64,000 nt of DNA from an uncultured Thermofilaceae archaeon (lineage in GTDB: Archaea; Thermoproteota; Thermoprotei; Thermofilales; Thermofilaceae). This document shows, piece by piece, positions 24,182 to 31,831 of this stretch (the first letter of the stretch is position 1; every line of letters starts with the position of its first letter). The stretch spans positions 1 through 64,000 of the forward strand of contig CALHPJ010000001.1 in the NCBI GenBank assembly GCA_938036345.1, written 5' to 3'. Made by a program: the position numbers and the translations under genes. A model generated the notes under the pieces. That model was not told the origin of the DNA, ran no database searches, and worked only from the letters and a program-made list of their open reading frames with translations.

Positions 24182-24709
24182 TTGAGCAGGGGGTCTGTAG
24201 AGCCAATCCACGCATACGGTTTTTTCACCGTAAGCGAAAACCTGGAGTTCAACCAAATTGTGGTTTTCGAATACCTGGATTACGACAGGTATTACGCGGG
24301 AGTAAGCAAGAACATAGAGCGCCTGAACAAAGAGCTTTCAGAGCTGGCCTATAACATGCAAGCGTACCTGGATGGGGAAGAAGTTGTAGTTAACGGTGAA
24401 CGCGTAAGGCCGCTAGTGATCGGGGCGAGCTTAGGGTTTAAAGGTAATCCGGAAGAACCCTACCTAGTATTCTTCATATACTTTAGAGGCAAGCCCCGGA
24501 GAGGCGTTAATTACTACGAAAACGTATACGAAGCTGAGGTTTCTGAATACCCCTATGAAGTGTACTGGATATTTCCGCCCAACTCGAAGGTCAGCGGGGT
24601 CGAGTGCTCTGGAGTTTCCGAGATAATTGGTGACAGGATAGTAGTTATGCGTGTGGATGAAGGCGAAAGGGTGACTGGTTACGAGAAAATTATTTTTCAC
24701 CTACACTGA
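24182..24709 (+). CDS. Hypothetical protein downstream of PDO
   Basis: A 175-residue soluble protein I do not recognise, starting at TTG 24182 with GGGGGATGA immediately upstream. It is rich in Tyr, Glu and Val, with strand-like segments such as NQIVVFEYL, LVFFIYFRGK and YEVYWIFPP, so mixed alpha/beta is likely. Only Cys141 (VECSGVSE) is present, so it is not a thiol partner by sequence. Tight linkage to the PDO gene is the only clue. Confidence 0.68.
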   Translation: MSRGSVEPIHAYGFFTVSENLEFNQIVVFEYLDYDRYYAGVSKNIERLNKELSELAYNMQAYLDGEEVVVNGERVRPLVIGASLGFKGNPEEPYLVFFIYFRGKPRRGVNYYENVYEAEVSEYPYEVYWIFPPNSKVSGVECSGVSEIIGDRIVVMRVDEGERVTGYEKIIFHLH

Positions 24710-24780
24710 CAAGAGGGGCTGTGGCTCCAGGCGCAGCACTTATAAGCTGATTCCGCGGTCTTTAATGGTGGTGTAGTGGA

Positions 24781-25884
24781 ATGCGATTGCTGCCTTTCCC
24801 AGCATACGTCGGAATGGAAGACCTAAAGACAGCGCTCCTCGTCTTAGCCGTTGACCCATCGATCGGGGGCTTACTGATAATGGGTCCCAAGGGCACCGGC
24901 AAGTCCAGTATAGTAAGAAGCTTCGCCAAGCTTCTACCGCTCGTAAAAGTAGTAAAAGGCTGTCCATTCAATTGCGATCCTGAATCGCCTGAGAATATGT
25001 GCGACGTGTGCAGGTCAAAGTGGGAGCGCGGGGAGAAGCTACCTATTGATAGAGTACCGATGTCAATAGTCGAGTTACCAATAGGTGTTACGGAGGATAT
25101 GGTTTTAGGTACGATAAACATAGAAAGAACACTTAAGGAGGGTAAGTTGGTCTTCGAGCCGGGTCTGCTTGGCAGAGCCAATAGGCAGATACTTTACATC
25201 GATGAAGTTAACCTACTTCCGGATCACGTGGTAGACGCGATCCTCGATGCAGCCGCCTTTGGTTGGAATGTTGTGGAAAGGGAGGGGGTATCTCTCAGGC
25301 ATCCCGCGAAATTCATACTGGTGGGAACGATGAATCCAGAGGAGGGCGAGCTTAGGCCTCAGCTCTTGGACAGGTTTGCCATAAGCGTGAAACTGGATAC
25401 CCTATACGACCCCAAGTTAAGGATGGAGATAGTGAAGAGGAATTTAGAGCTGGAAACTGATTCACAATCGTTCACCAGTAAATGGGCGCCTGTAGAGGAA
25501 GAGCTGAAAGCCAGAATAGCCGCCGCAAAACATCTTCTCCCCAAGGTAAAGGTTGACGATCCGGCAATAGAGTTAATTTCGAGGGTCTGCGCAAGATTGG
25601 AAGTTGACGGTTACAGGCCGGATATTGTAGCTGTAAAAGTTGCTAGAGCTATAGCGGCGCTGAACGGGAGGTGCGAGGTTACCGAAGAGGACGCGATAGA
25701 GGGGCTGCGGTTAGCATTAGGGCACCGAACGAGGGCGGAGGGATTAAAGCCGCCGCCCACTAGAGAGGAGGTTCGAGCTGCTTTTAGCGAGGTTTCAGGT
25801 AAAAAACTTCCCGTACAGAAGGTGGAAAAAACCGGAGAGGAGAAGAAAGAGCAGGTAAGGTTTTTTCCCAGGTGGAGTTTCTAA
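24781..25884 (+). CDS. Magnesium-chelatase subunit I-like AAA+ ATPase
   Basis: ChlI/BchI-type AAA+ protein (MoxR clade). The 367 residues have Walker A GPKGTGKS (35-42), the ChlI-specific cysteines 61, 65, 74 and 77 in a GCPFNCDP...CDVC loop, Walker B ILYIDEVNLL (about 137-146), sensor-1 VGTMNPEEG, and the arginine finger segment LLDRF. Archaea without chlorophyll use such ATPases with VWA partners for metal insertion or complex remodelling; the next gene is a VWA protein. GGTGGTG precedes the ATG. Confidence 0.9.
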   Translation: MRLLPFPAYVGMEDLKTALLVLAVDPSIGGLLIMGPKGTGKSSIVRSFAKLLPLVKVVKGCPFNCDPESPENMCDVCRSKWERGEKLPIDRVPMSIVELPIGVTEDMVLGTINIERTLKEGKLVFEPGLLGRANRQILYIDEVNLLPDHVVDAILDAAAFGWNVVEREGVSLRHPAKFILVGTMNPEEGELRPQLLDRFAISVKLDTLYDPKLRMEIVKRNLELETDSQSFTSKWAPVEEELKARIAAAKHLLPKVKVDDPAIELISRVCARLEVDGYRPDIVAVKVARAIAALNGRCEVTEEDAIEGLRLALGHRTRAEGLKPPPTREEVRAAFSEVSGKKLPVQKVEKTGEEKKEQVRFFPRWSF

Positions 25885-25927
25885 CGTCAGGTTATCGAGG
25901 AAGGCCGACATACTGCTAACGCTCATC

Positions 25928-26944
25928 ATGGGGGCGCTTTTAATAGCCCTGGCTTTCATAGACCTAACTCTGGCCGCACTTGCGGCCATAGTATGGTTCA
26001 TCCTGAACGCGCTCCTCAACAAGGATGCGATATACTCGGGTAAAAAGGCTCTGCTTAAGACTCGCAAGGCTGTTTACGTGGCCTTTTCCTCCTCCATAGA
26101 CTTCAAGAGGAACTTCTTATCTCTCTCTAGGGGTTTAAAGATCCTTAGGGGATGGGTTGAGCCAAGCCAGCTGACGGAGTTGGCGATTAACGTCTCGCGT
26201 AAAAGCGCAAGGTATAGAGGTAAGAGAAGGATGAGAGGGGCTTCCTTTACGATTGATTTTACCTTGCCGAGGAAGCGGTACTTCAAGGTACACTTTCCCG
26301 CGACTCTTAGGAAGAGTGCTTCCCGAAGGGAGTTCCCCACTATAAGCTGGGAGTCGCTCATGGCTAAGCTGCTTAGCGGCAGGGCCAGGGTCTCGCTTGT
26401 GGTAGTTCTAGACTCCAGCGCCTCGATGGCGTACTCCATAAGGGGGATAATGACCGCGCTTAAAGCTATAGAGAGGGAGGCTCGCAGGTACAGGGACCGC
26501 GTGGCATTGATCGTATGTAAGGGTTCTAGTGCAGCTATTATTCAGCACCCCACCACAAACTTCAATCTGATGCTGGGCAAAATAGCACGCGTTGGGTTGG
26601 ATGATTTCACACCCCTAGCCGCCGGAATGTACCTGGGCTACAATATGGCTCTAAGGGAGAGGCGGAAGGGTTACGAGCCAGTTCTTGTAATCATCAGCGA
26701 TGGTAACGCGAATGTGCCTCTTGAGAGGAGAAGGGGTGGCTCGAGCCAGCTCTCGCTGGATCCGGCAGTGCGCTCAGTGCTAGATGTCGCTTCGCTGATT
26801 GCCAGGAAGAAAATTGAAACAGTCATAATAAACACTAGACATAGAGTGTCGGCCGAGGAGGTTGAACCATTGATAAGCGGCACAAAGCTTCTCATCAGCG
26901 TGGCTAGGCTTACAAAGGGAAACTACGTTGGAATTATGGGCTGA
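25928..26944 (+). CDS. Membrane-anchored VWA-domain protein (ChlD-like partner)
   Basis: The 338-residue protein starts with a hydrophobic segment (about 1-30), then a basic linker rich in Arg and Lys, then a VWA domain with a complete MIDAS site: DSSAS (162-166), a Thr in DDFTPLAAG near 215, and IISDG near 249. ChlD proteins usually carry a degenerate AAA+ domain before the VWA; here that is replaced by a membrane anchor. Codons upstream of ATG 25928 stay open and encode Arg/Lys-rich then hydrophobic residues but have no normal start. It follows the ATPase by 43 bases. Confidence 0.82.
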   Translation: MGALLIALAFIDLTLAALAAIVWFILNALLNKDAIYSGKKALLKTRKAVYVAFSSSIDFKRNFLSLSRGLKILRGWVEPSQLTELAINVSRKSARYRGKRRMRGASFTIDFTLPRKRYFKVHFPATLRKSASRREFPTISWESLMAKLLSGRARVSLVVVLDSSASMAYSIRGIMTALKAIEREARRYRDRVALIVCKGSSAAIIQHPTTNFNLMLGKIARVGLDDFTPLAAGMYLGYNMALRERRKGYEPVLVIISDGNANVPLERRRGGSSQLSLDPAVRSVLDVASLIARKKIETVIINTRHRVSAEEVEPLISGTKLLISVARLTKGNYVGIMG

Positions 26945-26999
26945 CCAGCACGCTCCTGCACGGGTGTCAAAAGCCCTTAGGTGCGGCTCAATGGTCAGC
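26940..26999 (+). other. Nested hairpin after the VWA gene
   Basis: GCTGACCA (26940-26947) pairs perfectly with TGGTCAGC (26992-26999). Inside, GCAC/GTGC (26958-26961, 26981-26984) and GGG/CCC (26962-26964, 26974-26976) can stack, leaving a nine-base loop. It begins at the VWA stop codon. It may be a transcript-end structure or a small RNA; no tRNA T-arm or ACA box is present. Confidence 0.35.
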
Positions 27000-27054
27000 G
27001 AAAGTTTGATTCTAAGCGTTATAGTTTTTCCGGGTTGGTAGATCTGTAGGTGCT

Positions 27055-27324
27055 ATGCAAGGGTTTTCCGAGTTTCCGCTTATGGAGGAGGAAATACTGG
27101 TGTTAAGGGAGAGGGGTTTCCTGATCTTCAACATGCACCGCAATTTTTACGAGAAAGCGGTGAAAAAGGTAATAGGGGCTTTAAGCCCTTTACTGGTTGA
27201 GGGAAGGGGCGATAGGGTTATCGTGAAGTTCAGGTCCGAAGAAGGAGAGGAGTTTAGGGCATGGCTGCTTCTAAACCTGGATAAGGGCTTCTACATTACG
27301 GAGCTGGATAGCCTAGAGCTGTAG
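27055..27324 (+). CDS. Small hypothetical protein
   Basis: An 89-residue acidic protein with a predicted alpha-beta pattern (FEKAVKKVIGAL-type helix, then two strands). I recognise no family. The gttatagttttt box (27020-27031) is about 29 bases before ATG 27055, so it appears to have its own promoter. It is the last plus-strand gene before the convergent oxidoreductase. Confidence 0.62.
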   Translation: MQGFSEFPLMEEEILVLRERGFLIFNMHRNFYEKAVKKVIGALSPLLVEGRGDRVIVKFRSEEGEEFRAWLLLNLDKGFYITELDSLEL

Positions 27325-27363
27325 TGGGAAAAGGTGGTAAAAATTTAAAAATGTCGGCTGCCT

Positions 27364-27428
27364 GTAGGCGGGGATGAGCTAGCAAGTGAGGCCTGAGGCG
27401 TGATGAACGCTGGACCTGCGACTGCTAC
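27364..27428 (+). ncRNA. C/D box sRNA candidate
   Basis: Order of boxes: C GGGATGA (27371-27377, one mismatch), D' CTGA (27393-27396), a perfect C' GTGATGA (27400-27406) and D CTGC (27422-27425, one mismatch). Guides are 15 bases each. GTAG (27364-27367) and CTAC (27425-27428) may close a short stem. A TATA-like taaaaatttaaaaa (27338-27351) lies about 27 bases before the expected 5' end. The 3' end touches the stop of the convergent oxidoreductase gene. Confidence 0.5.
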
Positions 27429-28774
27429 GTTATTCTGGTTTTCCTCTGAAGCCTCCTGAGTAATGCGTCAGCGGCTGTGTATACCGGGTGGACAACTTCG
27501 TTGAGCGAAGGTGCGTAAGCGAACTCCAGATAAGGTAGATCGGAGACTGTTACACCTTTGTAAATCGAAACCGATAAAAGATTCAGCTTTTCGACGACAT
27601 TACCTCCTCCGGCGACCTGCGCGCCAATTAGCCTCCCCTCGCCATCTGCCACTAGCTTAACGGTGACGCTTTCGGAGTCGGGGTAAAACTGGGGTTTATC
27701 CGTGGCAGTCACGGATACGGAGAGGGTATCTATTCCAGCTTTCTTGGCAGCCTCTTCGGTTAAACCCACGCCTCCAAACTTAAAGCCTTCCAGGTTGACC
27801 ACCCAGTTTTGCAGCACCCCCTTTATGTGCGAGTCGCCGCCGACGGCATTTATCCCAGCTACCCGTCCCATGATCAATGCCGTGCTTGCAAACAGGCTGA
27901 GAGTGGGTTTACCGGTAATTAGATCCTTAACCTCAGCCGCGTCGCCTGCCGCATAGACACCTTCAATACTTGTTCGCATGTGATCGTCGACTTTGATACC
28001 GCCCGTCGGCCCTACTTCGGCGCCGATCTGCTTGGCGAGATCGGTGTTCGGTTTAACGCCGGTTGCAAATACGACGAACCCAGCCTCCAGCTCCCTACCT
28101 GTAGAGGTAACTATTTTCTTTGCCCCCGGTGCACCGCTTACCTCGGCTGCTGCTTCGCCGAGCACAAGGTTGATTCCCTTAGAGCTCAGCCTCTCGGCGA
28201 CTATCTTAGCTATCTCGAAATCCAGCTTACCGGGCATTAGTTGCTGGAAGTATTCTACAAGTGTTACATTTAAGCCCCTTGCCCTTAGCGCGTAGGCGGT
28301 TTCGATCCCGAGAGCACTTCCACCAACTACCACTGCTGAGTTGTACTTCGCGGCAGCCTCTATGATAAATTTAGCATCTTCCACTAACCGGAGTGTGTAA
28401 ACGCAGCTGCTGTCCAGTATATTCACTGATCTGGGAATAAACGGTCTTGAACCGGTTGCCAGGATCAGGACATCGTAGTCCCTGTAGAAAACCTCCCCCC
28501 TCCTTAAATCCCGAGCTTTAAGCTTTCTATTATCGACGTCAATCTCTTCGACTATAGTTGAAGTTCGAACATTAACGCCGGGTACTGCGGCTGCAGCCTC
28601 CACAACGGAATCAAGCGGTATTAAGCCAGCTATAGCGTCAGGCAAAGAGCATGGGTGGTATACAGCGTAAGGTCTTTTCTCGAAAACTTCAACCTCGCTT
28701 TCCCTGCGTGTTAGCTTAGCGTAGCTCGCTGCGGTCATACCAGCGGTTCCGTAGCCTACGATGGCTACTTTCAT
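27425..28774 (-). CDS. FAD-dependent NAD(P)H:disulfide oxidoreductase (CoA-disulfide reductase/NADH oxidase type)
   Basis: Pyridine-nucleotide disulfide oxidoreductase of 449 residues. It has the FAD GxGxxG-like VGYGTAGMTAA (6-16), the single redox cysteine Cys42 in YHPCSLP that matches the active Cys of CoA-disulfide reductases and NADH oxidases, an NAD-binding VVGGSALGIETA near 149-160, the YAAGDAAE flavin motif, and a dimerisation domain. Substrate could be CoA disulfide, polysulfide or oxygen. The gene is convergent with the 27 kb sRNA and divergent from acetyl-CoA synthetase. Confidence 0.88.
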   Translation of the reverse strand: MKVAIVGYGTAGMTAASYAKLTRRESEVEVFEKRPYAVYHPCSLPDAIAGLIPLDSVVEAAAAVPGVNVRTSTIVEEIDVDNRKLKARDLRRGEVFYRDYDVLILATGSRPFIPRSVNILDSSCVYTLRLVEDAKFIIEAAAKYNSAVVVGGSALGIETAYALRARGLNVTLVEYFQQLMPGKLDFEIAKIVAERLSSKGINLVLGEAAAEVSGAPGAKKIVTSTGRELEAGFVVFATGVKPNTDLAKQIGAEVGPTGGIKVDDHMRTSIEGVYAAGDAAEVKDLITGKPTLSLFASTALIMGRVAGINAVGGDSHIKGVLQNWVVNLEGFKFGGVGLTEEAAKKAGIDTLSVSVTATDKPQFYPDSESVTVKLVADGEGRLIGAQVAGGGNVVEKLNLLSVSIYKGVTVSDLPYLEFAYAPSLNEVVHPVYTAADALLRRLQRKTRIT

Positions 28775-28864
28775 ATCCTGTGTAAGGTTAGCTGACTTAA
28801 TTTATTTTTTAGCTTCCTCAGTAAGTACTCAAGGTTTAAAAACGGTCTAGCGTGCAGCACTTCG

Positions 28865-30991
28865 ATGGGAATGGATGCTGCTACTGTCGAAGTTATCGAG
28901 AGGTTGCTGAGGCCTAAAGCTGTAGCTGTGATAGGCGCCTCTCGCGATCCCAAGAAGGTAGGCTACCAGGTGGTTAGGAACTTAATCGAGGGGGGTTTTC
29001 CACGCGAACGCATTTTCCCGGTCAATCCTAATGCCAACGAAATCTTAGGTTTACACTGCTATCCCAGCATACTGGAGGTACCGGTTCCCGTAGACTTAGC
29101 TGTTATCGTCGTACCGGCCCCTCTCGTGCTGCAGGTTCTAGAGGAGTGTGGAAAGAAGGGGGTGAAATCTGTAGCCATTATTTCTTCGGGCTTCAAGGAA
29201 GTCGGTCAAGTCGACGCCGAAAGGAGGCTCGTTGAAACAGCCAGGAAGTATAGCTTCAGAATTCTTGGCCCCAACATCGTGGGGGTTTGCGACACCGTAA
29301 GTAGCATGAATGCGAGTTTCTGCCAGGGTTTACCTCTCAAAGGCGAGATCGCCTTTATTTCCCAAAGCGGTGCGCTCGGCATAGCGCTTGTGGGTTGGAC
29401 CATACTCAAGGGAGTCGGGCTATCCGACCTGGTCAGCCTCGGCAACAAAGCCGATTTAAACGAGGTTGACTTTATCGAGTACTTCGGCAACGATCCGCAT
29501 ACCAAGGTTATCACAGCGTACTTGGAGGGCATAGAGAGTGGTAGAGCCTTCATGGAAGTGGCTTCAAAGGTCTCGCTGAAGAAACCGTTGCTTGTTCTCA
29601 AAGTGGGCCGGAGCGAGCGGGCGCTGGGAGCGATTAAATCCCACACAGGCTCGCTGGCCGGCTCCGACGCTGTGGTTGACTCGGCACTAGCCCAATGCGG
29701 CGTGATAAGAGCTCCGACTTTCATTGAGCTATTCGACTGGGCCGTGGCCTTAGCTAAGGCGCCGCAACCTAAAGGCGAGAATGTGGTGATCCTGACGAAC
29801 GGGGGTGGGGCAGGAGTGATGGCCACCGATGCGGCTGAGGCCTACGGTGTTAAGCTGGTGGATATACCGGGAGATTTAGCAGAGAGGTTAAGGAAGTATA
29901 TGCCACCTTTCGGCAGCGTATACAATCCAGTTGACTTAACCGGAATGGCGTTGAAAGAGCAGTATAAGGGTGCTCTGGCTGAACTTTTAAAGGATGACCG
30001 AGTAGATGCTGTAGTAGTTCTGTACTGCCATACGGCTGTGACCAATCCGAGAGAGATAGCGGATGCCATAATTGAGGCAAGGGCCGAAACCGCTGCGCAA
30101 AAGCCAATTACAGTTAGCCTGATCGGCGGCGAAGAATGCCTAAAGGAAATGCAGCGCTTAACCGCCGAGGGCGTGCCGGCGTACGAGTCCCCTGAGAAAG
30201 CCCTAGCCGCGATGGGCGCCATCTACAGGTATAAGAGACTTAAGGAGAAGCTAGCTAAACCGAAAAAGTTCCTGGAGGTGAAAGCCGATCCGATTGCTAG
30301 GGAGATCATAAAGAAGGCTTTAGAGGAGGGGAGGAAGACCCTAACGCCCTTCGAAGCCGCTCGCATAGCTAAGGCCTACGGTATACCGGTGTTGGAGAAA
30401 CAGTTGGCCCGGTCTCCAGAAGAAGCTGCGAAAATAGCGGACGGGATAGGATACCCGGTAGTCCTCGAGATCGAATCCCCCCAGGTAATTCACAAAACTG
30501 AAGTAGGAGGTATAATATTGGGGCTAAACAACGCTGAGGAGGTAGCCGAGGCTTACAAAAGGATAGTGGAGAACGTGAGGTCAAAGGTCCCCGGTGCGGA
30601 GATTAAGGGTGTAGTGGTGAGGAAGATGGCTCCAAAGGGCTTTGAAAGCATAGTAGGAATGCATAGGGATCCATTCTTCGGACCTGTCATTGCGTTCGGC
30701 AGTGGAGGTATACTTGTTGAAGTGATCAAGGATGTGGCATTTAGGGTTGCCCCCTTGTCGCTTGAGGACGCCAGAGAGATGATAGAGGAAACAAAGGCCT
30801 ACAGGCTGCTTAAGGGCTACAGGGATCAACCCGAATGTGACATCGAAGCTGTCATCGACACTTTGGTGAGGGTCTCGCAGCTCGCAACAGACATCCCCGA
30901 GATAAGCGACATAGATATCAACCCATTCTTTGTGTACGAAAAAGGCAAAGGGGGTCTAGCGATAGACGTAAAAATACTTTTGGCAGGTTAG
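28865..30991 (+). CDS. ADP-forming acetyl-CoA synthetase, fused alpha and beta subunits
   Basis: Converts acyl-CoA, ADP and phosphate to acid, CoA and ATP, the main substrate-level energy step of fermenting archaea. The 708 residues join the CoA-binding and ligase domains (about 1-465, with VAVIGASRDP, SQSGALG, and the phosphohistidine KSHTGSLAGSD near 258) to the ATP-grasp beta part (about 475-708, with YPVVLEIESPQVIHKTEVGG). In some archaea the subunits are separate genes. The ggtttaaaaac box (28832-28842) is about 28 bases before the ATG; ATG 28871 is also possible. Confidence 0.93.
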   Translation: MGMDAATVEVIERLLRPKAVAVIGASRDPKKVGYQVVRNLIEGGFPRERIFPVNPNANEILGLHCYPSILEVPVPVDLAVIVVPAPLVLQVLEECGKKGVKSVAIISSGFKEVGQVDAERRLVETARKYSFRILGPNIVGVCDTVSSMNASFCQGLPLKGEIAFISQSGALGIALVGWTILKGVGLSDLVSLGNKADLNEVDFIEYFGNDPHTKVITAYLEGIESGRAFMEVASKVSLKKPLLVLKVGRSERALGAIKSHTGSLAGSDAVVDSALAQCGVIRAPTFIELFDWAVALAKAPQPKGENVVILTNGGGAGVMATDAAEAYGVKLVDIPGDLAERLRKYMPPFGSVYNPVDLTGMALKEQYKGALAELLKDDRVDAVVVLYCHTAVTNPREIADAIIEARAETAAQKPITVSLIGGEECLKEMQRLTAEGVPAYESPEKALAAMGAIYRYKRLKEKLAKPKKFLEVKADPIAREIIKKALEEGRKTLTPFEAARIAKAYGIPVLEKQLARSPEEAAKIADGIGYPVVLEIESPQVIHKTEVGGIILGLNNAEEVAEAYKRIVENVRSKVPGAEIKGVVVRKMAPKGFESIVGMHRDPFFGPVIAFGSGGILVEVIKDVAFRVAPLSLEDAREMIEETKAYRLLKGYRDQPECDIEAVIDTLVRVSQLATDIPEISDIDINPFFVYEKGKGGLAIDVKILLAG

Positions 30992-31446
30992 CTTTCCTCC
31001 TTTTTAACTACTCTCTCTACGTACTCGTCTGCGTTCAGCAATTTTTCAGTGTCTGCAGGGTTATCGGGCTTAATCTCGGCTATCCATCCCTCGCCATAGG
31101 GATCCCGGTTAAGTAAACCGGGATCGTCGTCAAGTTTCGAGTTGTAAGCTACCACGGTGCCGCTCAGCGGTGCGTATACTTCGCCAACCGCCTTGATCGA
31201 TTCTAGCGTTGCTAGAAGGTCTCCGGCTTTAAGGTGAGCACCAACCTCCGGCGGCTCTACGAAAACTACAGCCTTTAGCTTCTTCTGTGCGTAATCTGTT
31301 ATACCCACTTTAATACTACCTTTTTCGAGTACTTTAACCCATGCGTGCTTTTCGCTATACTTTCGGTCACGTGGAAAGCTGTAGCCTTTGTATGTCAGAG
31401 GTTCCACAGTAACACTTTCGCCAACTATAATAAAAACGTGTTGCAT
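30988..31446 (-). CDS. gcvH: Glycine cleavage system H protein (lipoyl carrier)
   Basis: Lipoyl-domain carrier protein of 152 residues. The lipoylation site is the lysine in TLESIKAVGEV, preceded by the typical VGITDYAQKKL segment and followed by YAPLSGTVVAYN and DPYGEGWIAEI. Length is slightly longer than usual owing to about 20 extra N-terminal residues. No gcvT, gcvP or lipoate ligase lies in the window. It overlaps the acetyl-CoA synthetase end by four bases and shares an A/T promoter region with the next gene. Confidence 0.93.
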   Translation of the reverse strand: MQHVFIIVGESVTVEPLTYKGYSFPRDRKYSEKHAWVKVLEKGSIKVGITDYAQKKLKAVVFVEPPEVGAHLKAGDLLATLESIKAVGEVYAPLSGTVVAYNSKLDDDPGLLNRDPYGEGWIAEIKPDNPADTEKLLNADEYVERVVKKEES

Positions 31447-31480
31447 CCAGTCGAGAGGCCCTCGGAGTTGCTATTCGCAT

Positions 31481-31493
31481 AAATTTTTAAAGG
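31481..31493. promoter_or_regulatory. A/T box between gcvH and the Lrp-type gene
   Basis: aaatttttaaagg is centred 27 bases before ATG 31514 on the plus strand. On the minus strand it reads cctttaaaaattt, about 40 bases before the gcvH ATG 31446, which would give a short leader. One sequence may serve both directions. Confidence 0.45.
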
Positions 31494-31513
31494 TAAGTTA
31501 AGGTTTCCATTGT

Positions 31514-31756
31514 ATGGCCTCAAGCGAGGCTAAAGTGGTAGCTTACCTTATCTTAATTGTAGAAGCCGGTAGAGAGTACGAAGTTTTAAGAAAGCTTTAC
31601 GAGATGGAACCGGTGGTCGAGGCCCATATAGTTTATGGTGAGTACGACGTCGTAGCTAAGCTAGAGGTGCCTGACCTGAAGACATTGGAGGAAGTGGTAA
31701 TGTCTATAAGGAGAATCCCAGGAGTGTCTAAGAGCACGACATTAATATCCGCTTAA
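31514..31756 (+). CDS. Stand-alone Lrp/AsnC ligand-binding (RAM) domain protein
   Basis: An 80-residue protein made only of the regulation-of-amino-acid-metabolism domain: AYLILIVEAG, then the conserved VVEAHIVYGEYDVVAKLEV and a closing IPGVSKSTTLIS. There is no helix-turn-helix, so it should sense amino acids or oligomerise with full Lrp-like regulators and not bind DNA alone. The ATG is 27 bases after an A/T box. A likely sRNA follows. Confidence 0.9.
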   Translation: MASSEAKVVAYLILIVEAGREYEVLRKLYEMEPVVEAHIVYGEYDVVAKLEVPDLKTLEEVVMSIRRIPGVSKSTTLISA

Positions 31757-31766
31757 CGTGGTAGCT

Positions 31767-31831
31767 TTGGGGATGAGGAACGCGTTGGTGGCTGAAGGGT
31801 AGATGTGGTCTATCGATGGGCGGTCTGACCC
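31767..31831 (+). ncRNA. C/D box sRNA candidate
   Basis: C-like GGGATGA (31770-31776), D' CTGA (31792-31795) and D CTGA (31825-31828) are spaced like an archaeal C/D sRNA, with a 15-base guide before D'. The C' box is weak (GTAGATG at 31799-31805). attaatatcc (31741-31750) is a TATA-like sequence about 26 bases before the C box. It lies in the gap between two convergent genes. Confidence 0.42.

Noticed and set aside
26940-26999. Possible tRNA or split-tRNA from the 8-bp stem after the VWA gene
   Set aside because: There is no T-arm GTTC-type sequence and no D-arm consensus in either orientation; the anticodon-like loop has a mismatched stem.
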